A DNA stretch of 64,000 nt, from contig NZ_CP072610.1 of the NCBI RefSeq assembly GCF_021029445.1, forward strand, positions 868,001 through 932,000, read 5' to 3'. The translations under genes and the position numbers were made by a program. The stretch comes from Pseudomonas wenzhouensis. GTDB lineage: Bacteria > Pseudomonadota > Gammaproteobacteria > Pseudomonadales > Pseudomonadaceae. Position 1 is the first letter of the stretch, and the number at the start of each line of letters is the position of its first letter. Of this stretch, positions 35,783-47,721 are shown one piece after another. The notes under the pieces were generated by a model, which worked only from the letters and a program-made list of their open reading frames with translations, did not search any database and was not told where the DNA came from.

Positions 35783-38700
35783 GCACCGCCAGCACCCGGA
35801 TAAATACCCTGGCGCGCCTGTTCTCGGCGCTGCTGCGCTGGGGGCTGGGGCTGTGCGCCGCCTTGCTGGTGCTGGCGGCGCTGTACGTCAGCCTGGGTCG
35901 TGAACTGGTACCGCTGGTGGCCGAATACCGCCTCGAGCTGGAGGATCGCGCCAGTGCGCAGTTGGGCGTGCCGGTGCGCATCGGCCGTCTCGAGGGGCGC
36001 TGGCAGGGGTTTGCCCCGGTGCTGGAGGCGCACGATGTGCGTCTGGGTAGCGAGGAGGAAGGCCTGAGCCTGGAGCGCGTGCGACTGGTGCCGGACGTGG
36101 GTGGCAGCCTGCTGGCACGCCAACCGCGCATCGCCCACCTGCAGTTCGATGGTCTGCAGCTGAACGTGCAGCAGAACGCCGAAGGTGGCTGGCAGTTGCA
36201 AGGGATGCCACAACGCAGCGGTCCCGAGTTGAATGTCGGACAGCTACTGGAGCAGTTGCAGATCGTGCACCGCATCAGTCTGCTCGACAGTCGTGTGGTG
36301 CTGCAGCCGCTCGATCAGGCGCCGCTGTTGCTCAGCTACGTCAATCTGAGCTTGCGTTACGGCAGTAACAGCCAGCGCCTCGACGGCCGCTTGCTGCTGC
36401 CCGACGGTCAACCGGTGGCGCTGCGCTTGCGCACACGGATGCAGCCTGAGAGTTGGCGCGAGGCCGAGTCCGAACTCTATTTGAGCTTGCCGCAGAGTGA
36501 CTGGGCGGCCTGGCTGCCAAAATCGCTGCTTGGCGACTGGCAGGCGCAGCACCTGCAGGCCGGCGGTGAGCTGTGGCTGCAGGGTCGTGGTCTGGCCCTG
36601 CACAAGGGGGCCTTGCGCCTGCATGCCCCCGAGCTGGTGGGTGGTCAGGCTGAGCGGGCTCCAGTGACGCTCAGGGATGTGGCGTTCAATGCCTTCTTCG
36701 AGCAAGACGAGCAGGGTGTGCGTGCGCAGATCGATTCCCTGGCCCTGAGCCATGGCGAACAGCGCATTGGTGAGCTGCACCTGAAGCTGAAACAGAGTGA
36801 CACGGGTGAGGCTGACGAGCGCTGGGCGCTGACGGCCGACCGCCTCGATCTCGCCGCATGGGCACCCTTGGTGCAGGCGTTGCTGCCGATGCCCGAAACT
36901 GCACGCGATGTACTGGTCGCGCTGGCGCCGGTCGGTGCGGTCAACAACCTGCTGCTCGACTACTACCCGCAACGTGAAGGTGCAGAGCGCCTGCAGTTCG
37001 CCGCCAATCTGGACAGGGTGGGGATACGGGCCTATCACGGCGCGCCGGCCGTGGAGAATGTCACCGGCAGTGCCTCGGGCAACCTGTTCAAAGGTGAGTT
37101 GCGCCTCAATACCGAGGATTTCGCCCTGCACCTGGATCAACTGTTCCCCAAACCCTGGCGCTATCGCCATGCTCAGGCGCGCTTGAGTTGGGACTGGAGC
37201 GAAACCGGCCTGACCCTGTACAGCCCCTATATGCGCCTTGATGGCGAGGAGGGGCAGATCGCCGGTGACATGCTGATCCGTCTGCTGCGCGACCCCGAGG
37301 CAGAGGACTACATGGATCTGCGCGTCGGGCTGCGTGATGGTGACGCGGCCTATACCGAGAAGTACTTACCGAGCCGCTCACCGGGGATGAGCCGCGAGCT
37401 TGACCAGTGGTTGAAGACGGCGATTCGCGGCGGCCATGTCGAGCAAGGCTACTTTCAGTATCAGGGGTCATTGAGCAAGGGTGCAGAGCTCGGCGCGCGC
37501 AGCATCAGCCTGTTTTTCAAGGTCAAGGATGCCGAGCTGGCCTTTCAACCGGGCTGGCCTTCGCTGCGGGAGGGTGTGGGCGAGGTGTTGATCGAGGACG
37601 ATGCAGTACGCGTGCGCCTGCAGAATGGGCGCCTGCTGCAAAGCCAGGTCAGTGACGTGACCGCCAACATCCCCTTGTTGCATGATGGCAAGGCGCCGCG
37701 CCTGCAGCTCGACGGCGATGTACAGAGCAGCCTGCCCGACGCCATCAAGCTGTTGCAGGAAGCGCCACTGGGGACACAGGAGCTCTTCGCTGGCTGGCAG
37801 GGCGACGGCCCGCTGGCCGGTCGCCTGCAACTGGATATTCCGCTGCAAAAAGGGGTGCCACCTGTTGTGGTCGTGGATTTCGCCACCGAGGGCGCGAGTC
37901 TCAAGCTGGCCAATCCCGATCTGCAACTGAGTAACCTGCAGGGGGCATTTCGCTTCAACAGCGCCGCTGGCTTGAGTGCGCCGGATGTGCGTGCCGAGGT
38001 CTTCGGGCGCCCGGTACGCGGCAAGATCAGCGCCGAGGGTGCGCGTGGCAAGGCGCTTACACGTTTCGATCTGCGTGGCCAGGTGCAGGTCGAAACCCTC
38101 AGCCAATGGCTGGGCGGACCGCAGAAAATGCCGGTCAGCGGCGTGCTGCCGTATCGCCTGCGCCTGACGCTCGATGGCGATGACAGTCAATTACGTGTCG
38201 ACTCCAACCTGCGTGGTGTGGCGGTCGAGCTACCAGCCCCCTTCGGCAAGACGGCGCAGCAGGCGCGGGATGCCAGCTGGCGCATGACCCTGGCCGGTCG
38301 CGAGCGCCGCTACTGGGCCGAGTATGGCGATCTGGCTAGCCTGAATCTGGCCGCACCTCCTGGCGCGCTGGCCGACGGTCGGGGTGAACTGGTGCTCGGT
38401 GGTGCCCCGGCGGGGTTGCCGCCTGGCCAGGGGCTGCGCGTGCGCGGGCGCTTGGACGAACTGGATCTCGATGCCTGGAAGCAACTCGGCAGCAATCATC
38501 CGGTCAAGGTGGATGCTGATAGCCAGCGCCTGCTGCGCAGTGTGCGGCTGGATGTCGGACGCTTCCGTGGTTTTGGTCAGGAGGTCGAGCAACTGACGCT
38601 TGGCCTGGCGCGAGAAGACCAGGCCTGGGCCTTGCAGATCGACAGCGAGTTGGCCGCCGGGCGTGTGCTGTTGGCCGATGGTGCGGACACGCCGATTGCC

Positions 38701-39621
38701 ATCGACCTGCAGTATGTACGCCTGCCGGCGCCGGACGCTGAAGCGGCGAAGGTCGTCGATGCGCCTGATCCCCTGGCCGATTTCGATCCCGGCACGCTGC
38801 CGGCCATGGATATCCGTATTCAGCGTGTACAGCGTGGCGACAAGGTGCTGGGCGCCTGGTCGCTCAAGGTCAGGCCCGAGGCGCAGGGCGTGCGTTTCGA
38901 TGAACTCGACCTCGATCTGCAGGGGCTGAAGATTGGTGGTAGTGGTGGCTGGCGAGGCACGCCTGGCAACACCCAAAGCTGGTACAAGGGGCGCCTACAG
39001 GGCAAGGATCTCGGCGACATTCTGCAAGCCTGGGATTATGCCCCCAGCGTTACCAGCGAAAGTTTCCGGGTAGACGCCGATGCCACCTGGCCCGGCTCTC
39101 CGGCGTGGTTCTCGCTCAGGCGTTTTTCCGGCAATCTCGATCCTTCGCTACGTAAGGGCCAGTTCGTCGAAGTGCAGGGCTCGGCCCAGGCGTTGCGGGT
39201 ATTCGGCCTGCTCAACTTCAACTCGATTGGCCGGCGTCTGCGTCTGGACTTCTCCGACCTGCTGGGCAAGGGGCTGAGTTACGACCGGGTCAAGGGCAAC
39301 CTGCAGGCCACCAATGGTCTGTTCGTCACCCGGGAGCCGATCACCCTGACGGGGCCGTCGAGCAACCTGGAGCTCAATGGCAATCTGGACATGCGCGATG
39401 AGCGCATCGACGCCAAGTTGTTGGTGACCCTGCCGGTGACCAACAACTTGCCACTGGCAGCACTGATTGTCGGCGCGCCGGCCATTGGCGGGGCGTTGTT
39501 CGTGGCCGACAAGTTGCTGGGTGACAAGGTCGCGCGTTTCGCCAGCGTGCAGTACGACGTCAAGGGCCCGCTGCAGGAACCGGATATCAGCTTCGACAAG
39601 CCTTTCGAAAAGCCGCAATGA
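35779..39621 (+). CDS. yhdP: YhdP family AsmA-like envelope protein
   Basis: A giant AsmA/TamB-like protein, 1280 residues from the CTG at 35779 or 1252 from the TTG at 35863. It forms a long hydrophobic groove across the periplasm thought to carry phospholipids to the outer membrane. The membrane helix (L-R-W-G-L-G-L-C-A-A-L-L-V-L-A-A-L) starts upstream of the TTG, so the longer form is preferred; no ATG or GTG is in frame. The CTG overlaps the rng stop (CTGA). The DUF3971 repeat region (about 200-900) and the C-terminal AsmA_2-like part (from about 1100) are visible. Confidence 0.9.
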   Translation: MSTASTRINTLARLFSALLRWGLGLCAALLVLAALYVSLGRELVPLVAEYRLELEDRASAQLGVPVRIGRLEGRWQGFAPVLEAHDVRLGSEEEGLSLERVRLVPDVGGSLLARQPRIAHLQFDGLQLNVQQNAEGGWQLQGMPQRSGPELNVGQLLEQLQIVHRISLLDSRVVLQPLDQAPLLLSYVNLSLRYGSNSQRLDGRLLLPDGQPVALRLRTRMQPESWREAESELYLSLPQSDWAAWLPKSLLGDWQAQHLQAGGELWLQGRGLALHKGALRLHAPELVGGQAERAPVTLRDVAFNAFFEQDEQGVRAQIDSLALSHGEQRIGELHLKLKQSDTGEADERWALTADRLDLAAWAPLVQALLPMPETARDVLVALAPVGAVNNLLLDYYPQREGAERLQFAANLDRVGIRAYHGAPAVENVTGSASGNLFKGELRLNTEDFALHLDQLFPKPWRYRHAQARLSWDWSETGLTLYSPYMRLDGEEGQIAGDMLIRLLRDPEAEDYMDLRVGLRDGDAAYTEKYLPSRSPGMSRELDQWLKTAIRGGHVEQGYFQYQGSLSKGAELGARSISLFFKVKDAELAFQPGWPSLREGVGEVLIEDDAVRVRLQNGRLLQSQVSDVTANIPLLHDGKAPRLQLDGDVQSSLPDAIKLLQEAPLGTQELFAGWQGDGPLAGRLQLDIPLQKGVPPVVVVDFATEGASLKLANPDLQLSNLQGAFRFNSAAGLSAPDVRAEVFGRPVRGKISAEGARGKALTRFDLRGQVQVETLSQWLGGPQKMPVSGVLPYRLRLTLDGDDSQLRVDSNLRGVAVELPAPFGKTAQQARDASWRMTLAGRERRYWAEYGDLASLNLAAPPGALADGRGELVLGGAPAGLPPGQGLRVRGRLDELDLDAWKQLGSNHPVKVDADSQRLLRSVRLDVGRFRGFGQEVEQLTLGLAREDQAWALQIDSELAAGRVLLADGADTPIAIDLQYVRLPAPDAEAAKVVDAPDPLADFDPGTLPAMDIRIQRVQRGDKVLGAWSLKVRPEAQGVRFDELDLDLQGLKIGGSGGWRGTPGNTQSWYKGRLQGKDLGDILQAWDYAPSVTSESFRVDADATWPGSPAWFSLRRFSGNLDPSLRKGQFVEVQGSAQALRVFGLLNFNSIGRRLRLDFSDLLGKGLSYDRVKGNLQATNGLFVTREPITLTGPSSNLELNGNLDMRDERIDAKLLVTLPVTNNLPLAALIVGAPAIGGALFVADKLLGDKVARFASVQYDVKGPLQEPDISFDKPFEKPQ

Positions 39622-39658
39622 CGGTGCGTCTTGGCGTAGGCTGTCACAACGAGAACTG

Positions 39659-40516
39659 ATGAGTACCGCCATGAACCTCGCTGTAATCCAGATGGTCAGT
39701 CAGGACGACGTGCAAACCAACCTGCGCCTGGCGCGGCGCATGCTGGAGCGCGCAGCCCAGGGCGGCGCGCGCCTTGCCGTGCTGCCCGAGAACTTCGCCG
39801 CCATGGGCCGTGCTGATCTGGCCGCCATCGGCCGGGCCGAGGCCTTGGGCGAGGGGCCGATCCTGCCCTGGTTGAAACGTGCTGCGCGTGACCTCAGCTT
39901 ATGGATAGTGGCCGGCACCTTGCCGCTGCCGCCGGATGATGATGCCGAAGGCAAGCCGCACGCCTGTTCACTACTGATCGACGATCAGGGCGAGCGCGTG
40001 GCCCGTTATGACAAGCTGCATCTGTTCGACGTCGAGGTGGCCGACAACCGTGGCCGTTATCGTGAGTCGGATGATTTCGCTCATGGCCAGCGCGTCGTGG
40101 TGGCGGATACGCCGGTCGGGCGTCTGGGCCTGAGCGTCTGTTATGACCTGCGCTTCCCCGAGCTGTTCGCTGCGCTGCGTGAAGCCGGCGCCGAGCTGAT
40201 CAGCGTGCCGGCGGCGTTCACCGCCGTGACCGGCGCGGCGCATTGGCAGGTGCTGACCCGCGCCCGTGCCATCGAAACCCAGTGCTATGTGCTGGCCGCC
40301 GGCCAGGGCGGCGAGCACCCGGGGCAGCGCATGACCTTTGGCCATTCGGCGATCATCGACCCCTGGGGTAAGGTAGTGGTCGAACAGGACCAGGGCGAGG
40401 GTGCTCTGCTGACTGCCCGTGATGCCGCGGAGCAGGCCGCCATTCGTCAACGTATGCCGGTGCAGCAGCACCGCCGATTTGTCTTGCCGGACGTCCTGCG
40501 TCCGCATGTGGAGTGA
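39659..40516 (+). CDS. Nitrilase-superfamily amidohydrolase
   Basis: A 285-residue carbon-nitrogen hydrolase. The catalytic triad is Glu in L-P-E-N-F (about 46), Lys in Y-D-K-L-H-L-F-D and Cys in [10 protein letters not shown]. The C-Y-D-L-R-F-P-E context is that of the Nit1/Nit2-like branch, which includes deaminated-glutathione amidase; that specific activity is likely but unproven. A second ATG at 39671 is an alternative start. It lies 37 bp after yhdP and 2 bp before tldD, in the same order as in P. aeruginosa. Confidence 0.93.
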   Translation: MSTAMNLAVIQMVSQDDVQTNLRLARRMLERAAQGGARLAVLPENFAAMGRADLAAIGRAEALGEGPILPWLKRAARDLSLWIVAGTLPLPPDDDAEGKPHACSLLIDDQGERVARYDKLHLFDVEVADNRGRYRESDDFAHGQRVVVADTPVGRLGLSVCYDLRFPELFAALREAGAELISVPAAFTAVTGAAHWQVLTRARAIETQCYVLAAGQGGEHPGQRMTFGHSAIIDPWGKVVVEQDQGEGALLTARDAAEQAAIRQRMPVQQHRRFVLPDVLRPHVE

Positions 40517-40518
40517 CC

Positions 40519-41961
40519 ATGAATACGATGTTGCAATCCGTCAGCGAGCATCTGCTGGCTCCCGGTAATCTGACCCTCGATAGCCTCGGCAGTATGCTGG
40601 GCGAAGTCGCAGGGCCTGGCATCGATGCCGCCGATCTGTATTTTCAGAGCCAGGTGTCGGAAACCTGGGTGCTGGAAGATGGCATCGTCAAGGAGGGCAG
40701 TTTCAACCTCGATCAGGGCGTTGGCGTGCGCGCCCAGTCCGGTGAGAAAACCGGTTTTGCCTACAGCAATGCCATCAGCCTCGCTGCCCTGACCCAGGCC
40801 GCACAGGCTGCACGTTCGATCTCGCGCGCCGGCCAGCAGGGCCGCGTGCAGGCGTTCGTCAGCCCGCAGGTGACCCAGTTGTATGCCGAAGGCAATCCGC
40901 TGGACGTGATGGGCCGCGCCGAGAAGGTCGAATTGCTGCAGCGTATCGACCGCGCCACGCGTGCGCTCGATCCGCGCATCAAACAGGTCACCGTGAGCCT
41001 GGCCGGCGTCTGGGATCGCATTCTGGTGGCCGCGCATGATGGCAGCCTGAGTGCCGATATCCGTCCGCTGGTGCGCTTCAATGTCAGCGTCATCGTCGAG
41101 CAGAATGGTCGCCGCGAGCGCGGTGGTCACGGCGGCGGCGGGCGTACCGACTATCGCTATTTCCTCGAAGAAGACCGCGCCATGGGCTATGCCCGCGAGG
41201 CGCTGCGCCAGGCGCTGGTCAACCTCGAAGCCATCGCCGCGCCTGCCGGCAGCATGCCGGTGGTGATGGGCGCCGGCTGGTCCGGTGTGCTGCTGCATGA
41301 AGCGGTCGGCCACGGCCTGGAAGGCGACTTCAACCGCAAGGGCAGCTCAGCCTACAGCGGCCAGGTCGGGCAGAAGGTTGCGTCCAGCCTGTGCACCATC
41401 GTCGACGACGGCACCCTGGCCGGACGGCGTGGCTCGCTCAGCGTCGACGACGAAGGCACGCCGACCCAGTGCACCACGCTGATCGAGAATGGCATGCTCA
41501 AGGGCTACATGCAGGACAAGCTCAACGCGCGCCTGATGGGCGTGGCCGCCACCGGCAACGGCCGTCGCGAGTCGTACGCGCACCTGCCGATGCCGCGCAT
41601 GACCAACACCTACATGCTGGCGGGCGAAAGCGACCCGGAGGAAATCATCCGCTCTGTGAAGAAGGGCATCTACTGCGCCAACCTTGGCGGCGGTCAGGTG
41701 GACATCACCAGCGGCAAGTTCGTCTTTTCCACCAGCGAGGCCTACCTGATCGAGGACGGCAAGATCACTGCGCCGGTCAAGGGCGCCACGCTGATCGGCA
41801 ATGGCCCGGAGGCCATGAGCCGGGTGTCCATGGTCGGCAATGACCTGGCCCTGGACAGCGGCGTCGGCACCTGCGGCAAGGATGGGCAGTCGGTGCCGGT
41901 AGGCGTCGGCCAGCCGACGCTGAAGATCGACGCGATCACCGTAGGTGGTACCGGCGCGTGA
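40519..41961 (+). CDS. tldD: Metalloprotease TldD
   Basis: A 480-residue subunit of the TldD/TldE protease. The zinc motif is [11 protein letters not shown] (HExxxH type, near residue 258). The C-terminal [17 protein letters not shown] is typical. TldD with TldE cleaves unfolded peptides, and it matures microcin B17 and degrades CcdA in E. coli. GGAG precedes the ATG at 40519. Its partner pmbA is 0.7 kb away, split off by the minus-strand darP. A GC-rich dyad without T-run (41950-41972) lies at the gene end. Confidence 0.96.
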   Translation: MNTMLQSVSEHLLAPGNLTLDSLGSMLGEVAGPGIDAADLYFQSQVSETWVLEDGIVKEGSFNLDQGVGVRAQSGEKTGFAYSNAISLAALTQAAQAARSISRAGQQGRVQAFVSPQVTQLYAEGNPLDVMGRAEKVELLQRIDRATRALDPRIKQVTVSLAGVWDRILVAAHDGSLSADIRPLVRFNVSVIVEQNGRRERGGHGGGGRTDYRYFLEEDRAMGYAREALRQALVNLEAIAAPAGSMPVVMGAGWSGVLLHEAVGHGLEGDFNRKGSSAYSGQVGQKVASSLCTIVDDGTLAGRRGSLSVDDEGTPTQCTTLIENGMLKGYMQDKLNARLMGVAATGNGRRESYAHLPMPRMTNTYMLAGESDPEEIIRSVKKGIYCANLGGGQVDITSGKFVFSTSEAYLIEDGKITAPVKGATLIGNGPEAMSRVSMVGNDLALDSGVGTCGKDGQSVPVGVGQPTLKIDAITVGGTGA

Positions 41962-41982
41962 GTCGCGCCGGTATGACGATGT

Positions 41983-42501
41983 CTAGCGCAGGCCGCGCTG
42001 GATTTCGTCAAGCTCACGGATGTACTTGAACACCTTGCGCGCCGCGGCTGGTGGCTTGTTGCGCGCCGCTTCGTGCTGCGCATGACGCACCAGGCCACGC
42101 AGGTGCTGGACGTCAGCGTCGGGGTAGAGCTCGACGAAGCTCTCCAGCGCGCTGTCGCCCTCTGCGATCAGGCGGTCGCGCCAGCGTTCGAGCGCGTGGA
42201 AGCGTTCGTTGTACTCGCGGGTGGAGCTGTCTACCTGGTCGAGCATGGCAACGATCGCGTCGACATCCTGTTCACGCATCAGCTTGCCGATGAACTGGAT
42301 GTGGCGTTTGCGGGCGGCGTTGGCAGTATGTTTCGGCGCTTCGGCAAGGGCGCGGCGCAGGGCATCGGTCAGCGGCATCTTGGCCAGCAGATCCGCCTTG
42401 AGCGTGGTCAGTCGCTCGCCAAGCTCCTGCAGGGCATGCAGTTCGCGTTTGACCTGGGATTTGCTCTTCTCCAGGGAGAAGTCGTCGTAGGAATCAGACA
42501 T
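41983..42501 (-). CDS. darP: Ribosome-maturation protein DarP (YjgA)
   Basis: A 172-residue YjgA/DUF615 protein, now known in E. coli as DarP, which helps late assembly of the 50S subunit. It is all-helical and charged: [25 protein letters not shown] and the C-terminal [12 protein letters not shown]. The start at 42501 (M-S-D-S-Y-D-D-F-S) is the family start, with only a weak upstream site. It is convergent with tldD and divergent from pmbA. Confidence 0.93.
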   Translation of the reverse strand: MSDSYDDFSLEKSKSQVKRELHALQELGERLTTLKADLLAKMPLTDALRRALAEAPKHTANAARKRHIQFIGKLMREQDVDAIVAMLDQVDSSTREYNERFHALERWRDRLIAEGDSALESFVELYPDADVQHLRGLVRHAQHEAARNKPPAAARKVFKYIRELDEIQRGLR

Positions 42502-42629
42502 GGGGTGGGTCCAGAGGGAAACGCCGCCATGATAGCAGTAACCGTGACGGTCGGCCTGTGGGCGGGCGGTCGAGAGCAGGCCTTGAGTGTTTACCACTAG
42601 TGCCTGCGCCAAGAGAATCGGGAGTGGTT

Positions 42630-43976
42630 ATGAGTGAAGTAGAACGTATCGGGCCGCAGGCCTTGCCTGCACTGCAAGAGCAGGTCGAGGCGATTCTTGC
42701 CGAGGCCAGGCGCCAGGGCGCCAGTGCCTGCGAGGTAGCCGTTTCGGCCGCGCAGGGGCTGTCCACCACGGTGCGCCAGGGCGAGGTGGAAACTGTCGAG
42801 TTCAATCGCGATCAGGGTTTCGGCATCACCCTCTACGTGGGCCAGCGCAAGGGCTCGGCCAGCACCTCGGCTACTGGCATCGAGGCCATTCGCGAGACGG
42901 TGGCTGCGGCCCTGGCGATTGCCAAACACACCAGCGAGGATGAGTGCGCCGGCCTCGCCGATGCTGCGCTGATGGCCCGCGAGCTGCCGGAGCTGGATCT
43001 CTATCACCCCTGGTCGATCACTCCGGAGCAGGCCGTCGAGCAGGCGCTGGCCTGTGAAGCCGCCGCGTTCGCCGCTGATAAGCGGATCAAGAACGCCGAT
43101 GGCACCAGCCTCAACACCCACCAGGGTTGCCGAGTGTATGGCAACAGCCACGGGTTCATCGGTGGTTACGCCAGTACCCGCCACAGTCTGAGTTGCGTGA
43201 TGATTGCCGAAGGTGAAGGGCAGATGCAGCGCGACTACTGGTATGACGTCAATCGTCAGGGTGACCTGCTGGCCGATCCCGTGGGCATTGGCCAGCGCAC
43301 CGCCGAGCGCGCTGTCAGCCGCCTGGGCGCACGGCCGGTGCCAACCTGCGAAGTGCCGGTACTGTTCGCTGCCGAGCTGGCCGGTGGATTGTTCAGCCAT
43401 CTACTGGCGGCGATCTCGGGGGGCAATCTGTATCGCCAGTCCTCGTTTCTCGAAGGGGCGCTGGGTCAGCGCCTGTTCCCCGAGTGGCTGAGCCTCGACG
43501 AGCGCCCACATCTGCCACGCGCACTGGGCAGTGCCACTTTCGATGGTGATGGCCTGGCCACCTACGCGAAACCCTTCGTGGACAAGGGCGAATTGGTGTC
43601 CTACGTGCTTGGCACCTATTCCGGGCGCAAGCTGGGTTTGCCGAGCACCGCCAATGCCGGCGGCGTGCATAACCTGTTCGTCACCCATGGCGATGAAGAC
43701 CAACAGGCGCTGCTTCGCCGTATGGGCCGTGGTTTGCTGGTGACCGAGCTGATGGGGCAGGGGCTGAATCTGGTCACCGGCGATTACTCGCGCGGCGCGG
43801 CGGGTTTTTGGGTGGAGAACGGCGAGATCCAGTTTCCGGTGCAGGAGGTGACCATCGCCGGCAACCTGCGCGACATGTTCCGCCAGATCGTTGCGGTCGG
43901 TCGCGACCTGGAGCGGCGCGGCAATATCTGCACCGGCTCGGTGCTGATCGAGAAAATGACTGTCGCGGGCAGTTGA
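42630..43976 (+). CDS. pmbA: TldE/PmbA protease subunit
   Basis: A 448-residue homolog of TldD without the zinc site (no HExxxH), as is normal for TldE. It forms the heterodimer with TldD. The N-terminus (Q-G-E-V-E-T-V-E-F-N-R-D) and the C-terminal V-T-G-D-Y-S-R-G-A-A-G-F-W-V-E-N-G-E are family marks. GGGAG precedes the ATG at 42630; the 72 bp of open frame upstream overlaps the darP leader and is not needed. A terminator follows 15 bp after the stop. Confidence 0.95.
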   Translation: MSEVERIGPQALPALQEQVEAILAEARRQGASACEVAVSAAQGLSTTVRQGEVETVEFNRDQGFGITLYVGQRKGSASTSATGIEAIRETVAAALAIAKHTSEDECAGLADAALMARELPELDLYHPWSITPEQAVEQALACEAAAFAADKRIKNADGTSLNTHQGCRVYGNSHGFIGGYASTRHSLSCVMIAEGEGQMQRDYWYDVNRQGDLLADPVGIGQRTAERAVSRLGARPVPTCEVPVLFAAELAGGLFSHLLAAISGGNLYRQSSFLEGALGQRLFPEWLSLDERPHLPRALGSATFDGDGLATYAKPFVDKGELVSYVLGTYSGRKLGLPSTANAGGVHNLFVTHGDEDQQALLRRMGRGLLVTELMGQGLNLVTGDYSRGAAGFWVENGEIQFPVQEVTIAGNLRDMFRQIVAVGRDLERRGNICTGSVLIEKMTVAGS

Positions 43977-43991
43977 AGGCGGCAGTCATCA

Positions 43992-44020
43992 CAGGGCCAT
44001 CGCTGGGTGGCCCTGGTTTT
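43992..44020 (+). terminator. Terminator of pmbA
   Basis: Stem CAGGGCCA / TGGCCCTG with an 8-nt loop and a T-run (44017-44020). It lies between pmbA and the convergent NPr gene, and its T-run reaches the NPr stop codon. Confidence 0.75.
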
Positions 44021-44291
44021 ACTCGCCTTCGTCGAAGTAGTTCTCGATCAGTCCAACCAGCGCGGTCATCGCTTCTTCGTCCTGCTCACCCTCGGTCAGC
44101 AGGTGCACGGTTGTGCCCTTGCCAGCGGCCAGCATCATCACTGCCATGATGCTTTTGCCGTCCACCAGGCTGTCAGCACTGCGTCCGATACGAACCTGGC
44201 AGGGAAATGTGCTTGCCAGGCCGACCAGTTTCGCGGCGGCGCGTGCGTGCAGGCCAAGCTTGTTGATGATGGTGATTTCGCGTGCGGGCAT
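44019..44291 (-). CDS. ptsO: Nitrogen-PTS phosphocarrier NPr
   Basis: A 90-residue HPr-like protein. The phosphorylated His lies in N-K-L-G-L-H-A-R-A-A-A-K-L-V (about residue 16), and the Ser region is D-G-K-S-I-M-A-V-M-M-L-A. It carries phosphate from EI-Ntr to PtsN in the regulatory PTS, not for sugar import. It is the last gene of rpoN-hpf-ptsN-rapZ-NPr. In P. aeruginosa I recall fumC1 and sodA genes between pmbA and NPr; here the two are neighbours. Confidence 0.94.
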   Translation of the reverse strand: MPAREITIINKLGLHARAAAKLVGLASTFPCQVRIGRSADSLVDGKSIMAVMMLAAGKGTTVHLLTEGEQDEEAMTALVGLIENYFDEGE

Positions 44292-44305
44292 CGCGGCGGA
44301 CTTCC

Positions 44306-45163
44306 TTAGCTGAGATCGCGGTGACGTACCTGGACGCTCTTCAGCGGGGCTTTGAGTGCCTGGCTCAGGCGATTGGCCAGGTACACCGAGCGGTGATGGC
44401 CGCCGGTGCAGCCAATGGCAATGGTGACGTAGGCGCGGTTGCTGGCGGCAAAGCGCGGTAGCCATTTTTCCAGATAGGCGAGGATGTCCTGATACATCTC
44501 CTCGACCTCCGGCTGTGCGGCCAGGTAGTCGACCACGGGTTGATCCAAGCCGGAATAGTCGCGCAACTCAGGCTTCCAGTACGGGTTGGGCAGGCAGCGT
44601 GCATCGAACACCAGGTCGGCGTCGACCGGCATGCCGCGCTTGAAGCCGAAGGACTCGACAAGAAAGGCCGTGCCAGTCTGTTCCTGACCCAGCAGGCGCA
44701 GCTTGAGGGTGTCGCGCAGTTGGTAGAGGTTCAGCCGGGTGGTGTCGATCTTCAGGTCGGCACGGTCGGTGATTGGCGCCAACAGCTGGCTTTCATAAGC
44801 GATGGCTTCTGCCAGCGAGCGATTGTCGTTGGTCAGCGGATGGCGTCTGCGTGTTTCGGAAAAACGCTTGAGCAGGGTTTCGTCTTCGGCGTCGAGGTAG
44901 AGCACATCGCAGCGAATGTTGCGTGTACGCACTTCTTCGAGCAATTCCGGAAAGCGCTTGAGCTGGCTCAGCAGGTTGCGCGCATCGATGGAAACGGCCA
45001 CCTGCGGCAACAGCATGTCGCTGTGCGGCAGGAAACGCCCGGCCAGATCCGGCAGCAAGCCGGCTGGCAGGTTATCGATGCAGTAGAAACCGTTGTCTTC
45101 GAGTACATCGAGGGCGGTGCTCTTGCCCGAGCCGGAGCGGCCGCTGACGATGATCAGGCGCAT
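44306..45163 (-). CDS. rapZ: RNase adapter RapZ (YvcJ family)
   Basis: A 285-residue P-loop protein. Walker A is G-R-S-G-S-G-K-S-T at the N-terminus. The C-terminal domain has [15 protein letters not shown], the nucleotide/metabolite-binding signature. In E. coli it guides RNase E to the GlmZ sRNA in glucosamine-6-phosphate control; that sRNA pair is not expected in Pseudomonas, so the local role is open. It sits 2 bp after ptsN and 14 bp before NPr. Confidence 0.95.
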   Translation of the reverse strand: MRLIIVSGRSGSGKSTALDVLEDNGFYCIDNLPAGLLPDLAGRFLPHSDMLLPQVAVSIDARNLLSQLKRFPELLEEVRTRNIRCDVLYLDAEDETLLKRFSETRRRHPLTNDNRSLAEAIAYESQLLAPITDRADLKIDTTRLNLYQLRDTLKLRLLGQEQTGTAFLVESFGFKRGMPVDADLVFDARCLPNPYWKPELRDYSGLDQPVVDYLAAQPEVEEMYQDILAYLEKWLPRFAASNRAYVTIAIGCTGGHHRSVYLANRLSQALKAPLKSVQVRHRDLS

Positions 45164-45165
45164 GT

Positions 45166-45630
45166 TCAGTGACCGTTCTGAATGTCTACGACGACCTGAT
45201 AAAGCTCTTCGCCGCTGCTGGCCTGACGTAGACGTTCGCGCACATCTTGGCGATCGAGCATGCTGGCGATCTGCCGCAGCAACTCGAGGTGCGCATCGGT
45301 TGCCGCTTCCGGCACCAGCAGGACGAACAGCAGATCCACTGGCGCACCGTCAATGGCATCGAAGTCGACGGCAGCATCCAGATGCAGGACAGCGCTGATG
45401 GGTGCACTGCAGCCAGCCAGGCGGCAATGCGGAATGGCGATGCCGTTGCCGAAGCCGGTGGAACCGAGCTTCTCGCGGGCGATGAGGCTTTCGAAGATAT
45501 CCTGGGTATCCAGGTCGGGCAGGTCGCGGGCAACCAGGTTGGCAATCTGTTCGAGTACGCGTTTCTTGCTGCCACCCGGCACGTTCACCAGGGAACGGCC
45601 GGGGGTCAGGATGTTTTCAAGTCGGATCAT
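45166..45630 (-). CDS. ptsN: Nitrogen-PTS enzyme IIA PtsN
   Basis: A 154-residue EIIA-Ntr. The phospho-accepting His is in [12 protein letters not shown] (near residue 66). It takes phosphate from NPr and regulates potassium uptake, carbon storage and other targets by binding. The position between hpf and rapZ in the rpoN cluster is typical of gamma-proteobacteria. Confidence 0.96.
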   Translation of the reverse strand: MIRLENILTPGRSLVNVPGGSKKRVLEQIANLVARDLPDLDTQDIFESLIAREKLGSTGFGNGIAIPHCRLAGCSAPISAVLHLDAAVDFDAIDGAPVDLLFVLLVPEAATDAHLELLRQIASMLDRQDVRERLRQASSGEELYQVVVDIQNGH

Positions 45631-45642
45631 GGATGGGGAATG

Positions 45643-45951
45643 TCAGCGGGCCGTGGCGCCTTGCAGGCGTTCGAGCTGCTTTTCCTTGTGCTTGATGAGT
45701 TGACGGTCGAGTTTATCGGCCAGCAGGTCGATGGCTGCGTACATGTCCTGATGTTCGGCATTGGCGACGACTTCACCACCGGCAATATGCAGGGTGGCTT
45801 CGATCTTCTGCTTGAGTTTTTCGACCTCCATTATCACCTGAACGTTGGTGATCTTGTCGAAGTGGCGTTCCAGTCGGCCGAGTTTCTCGCCGATGTAGTC
45901 ACGCAGGGCGTCGGTCACATCCAGCTGATGTCCACTGATGTTGACTTGCAT
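45643..45951 (-). CDS. hpf: Ribosome hibernation factor HPF
   Basis: A 102-residue short-form hibernation-promoting factor (sigma-54 modulation family). The pattern M-Q-V-N-I-S-G-H-Q-L-D-V-T-D-A-L-R-D-Y-I opens the protein and the I-E-A-T-L-H-I-A-G-G strand is standard. It binds the 30S A/P sites and favours 100S dimers in stationary phase. Downstream of rpoN after 99 bp. Confidence 0.95.
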   Translation of the reverse strand: MQVNISGHQLDVTDALRDYIGEKLGRLERHFDKITNVQVIMEVEKLKQKIEATLHIAGGEVVANAEHQDMYAAIDLLADKLDRQLIKHKEKQLERLQGATAR

Positions 45952-46050
45952 ACCGCTTTCTCCTTGTTGCCTTGTGTAAGAGATGGGTCTGGGTCAGACC
46001 CACCACCGGAACACTGTGGCCTGTTCGCCGGGGCGATCAGTCGATCTTGC

Positions 46051-47544
<1,494 letters not shown>

Positions 47545-47721
47545 TGCAGACCTTAATTTACTGGCGAGTTACGCCTTCCACATCAGGGCGCCGAAGCGCC
47601 GCCAGGAAGCAAATTATATGCCTGAACTTCTCGTTCTTGCCTAGGGGTTGCAATATTTCTGTAGCGAAACAACGGCGACTTGCAGGCTGTTTCAAACATC
47701 AGCAGCGCGCGCTGTTATCCG

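Noticed and set aside
41950..41972. GC-rich stem between tldD and darP as a terminator
   Set aside because: The stem is good but lacks a T-run on either strand and lies partly within the tldD coding end; it was not listed as a terminator.
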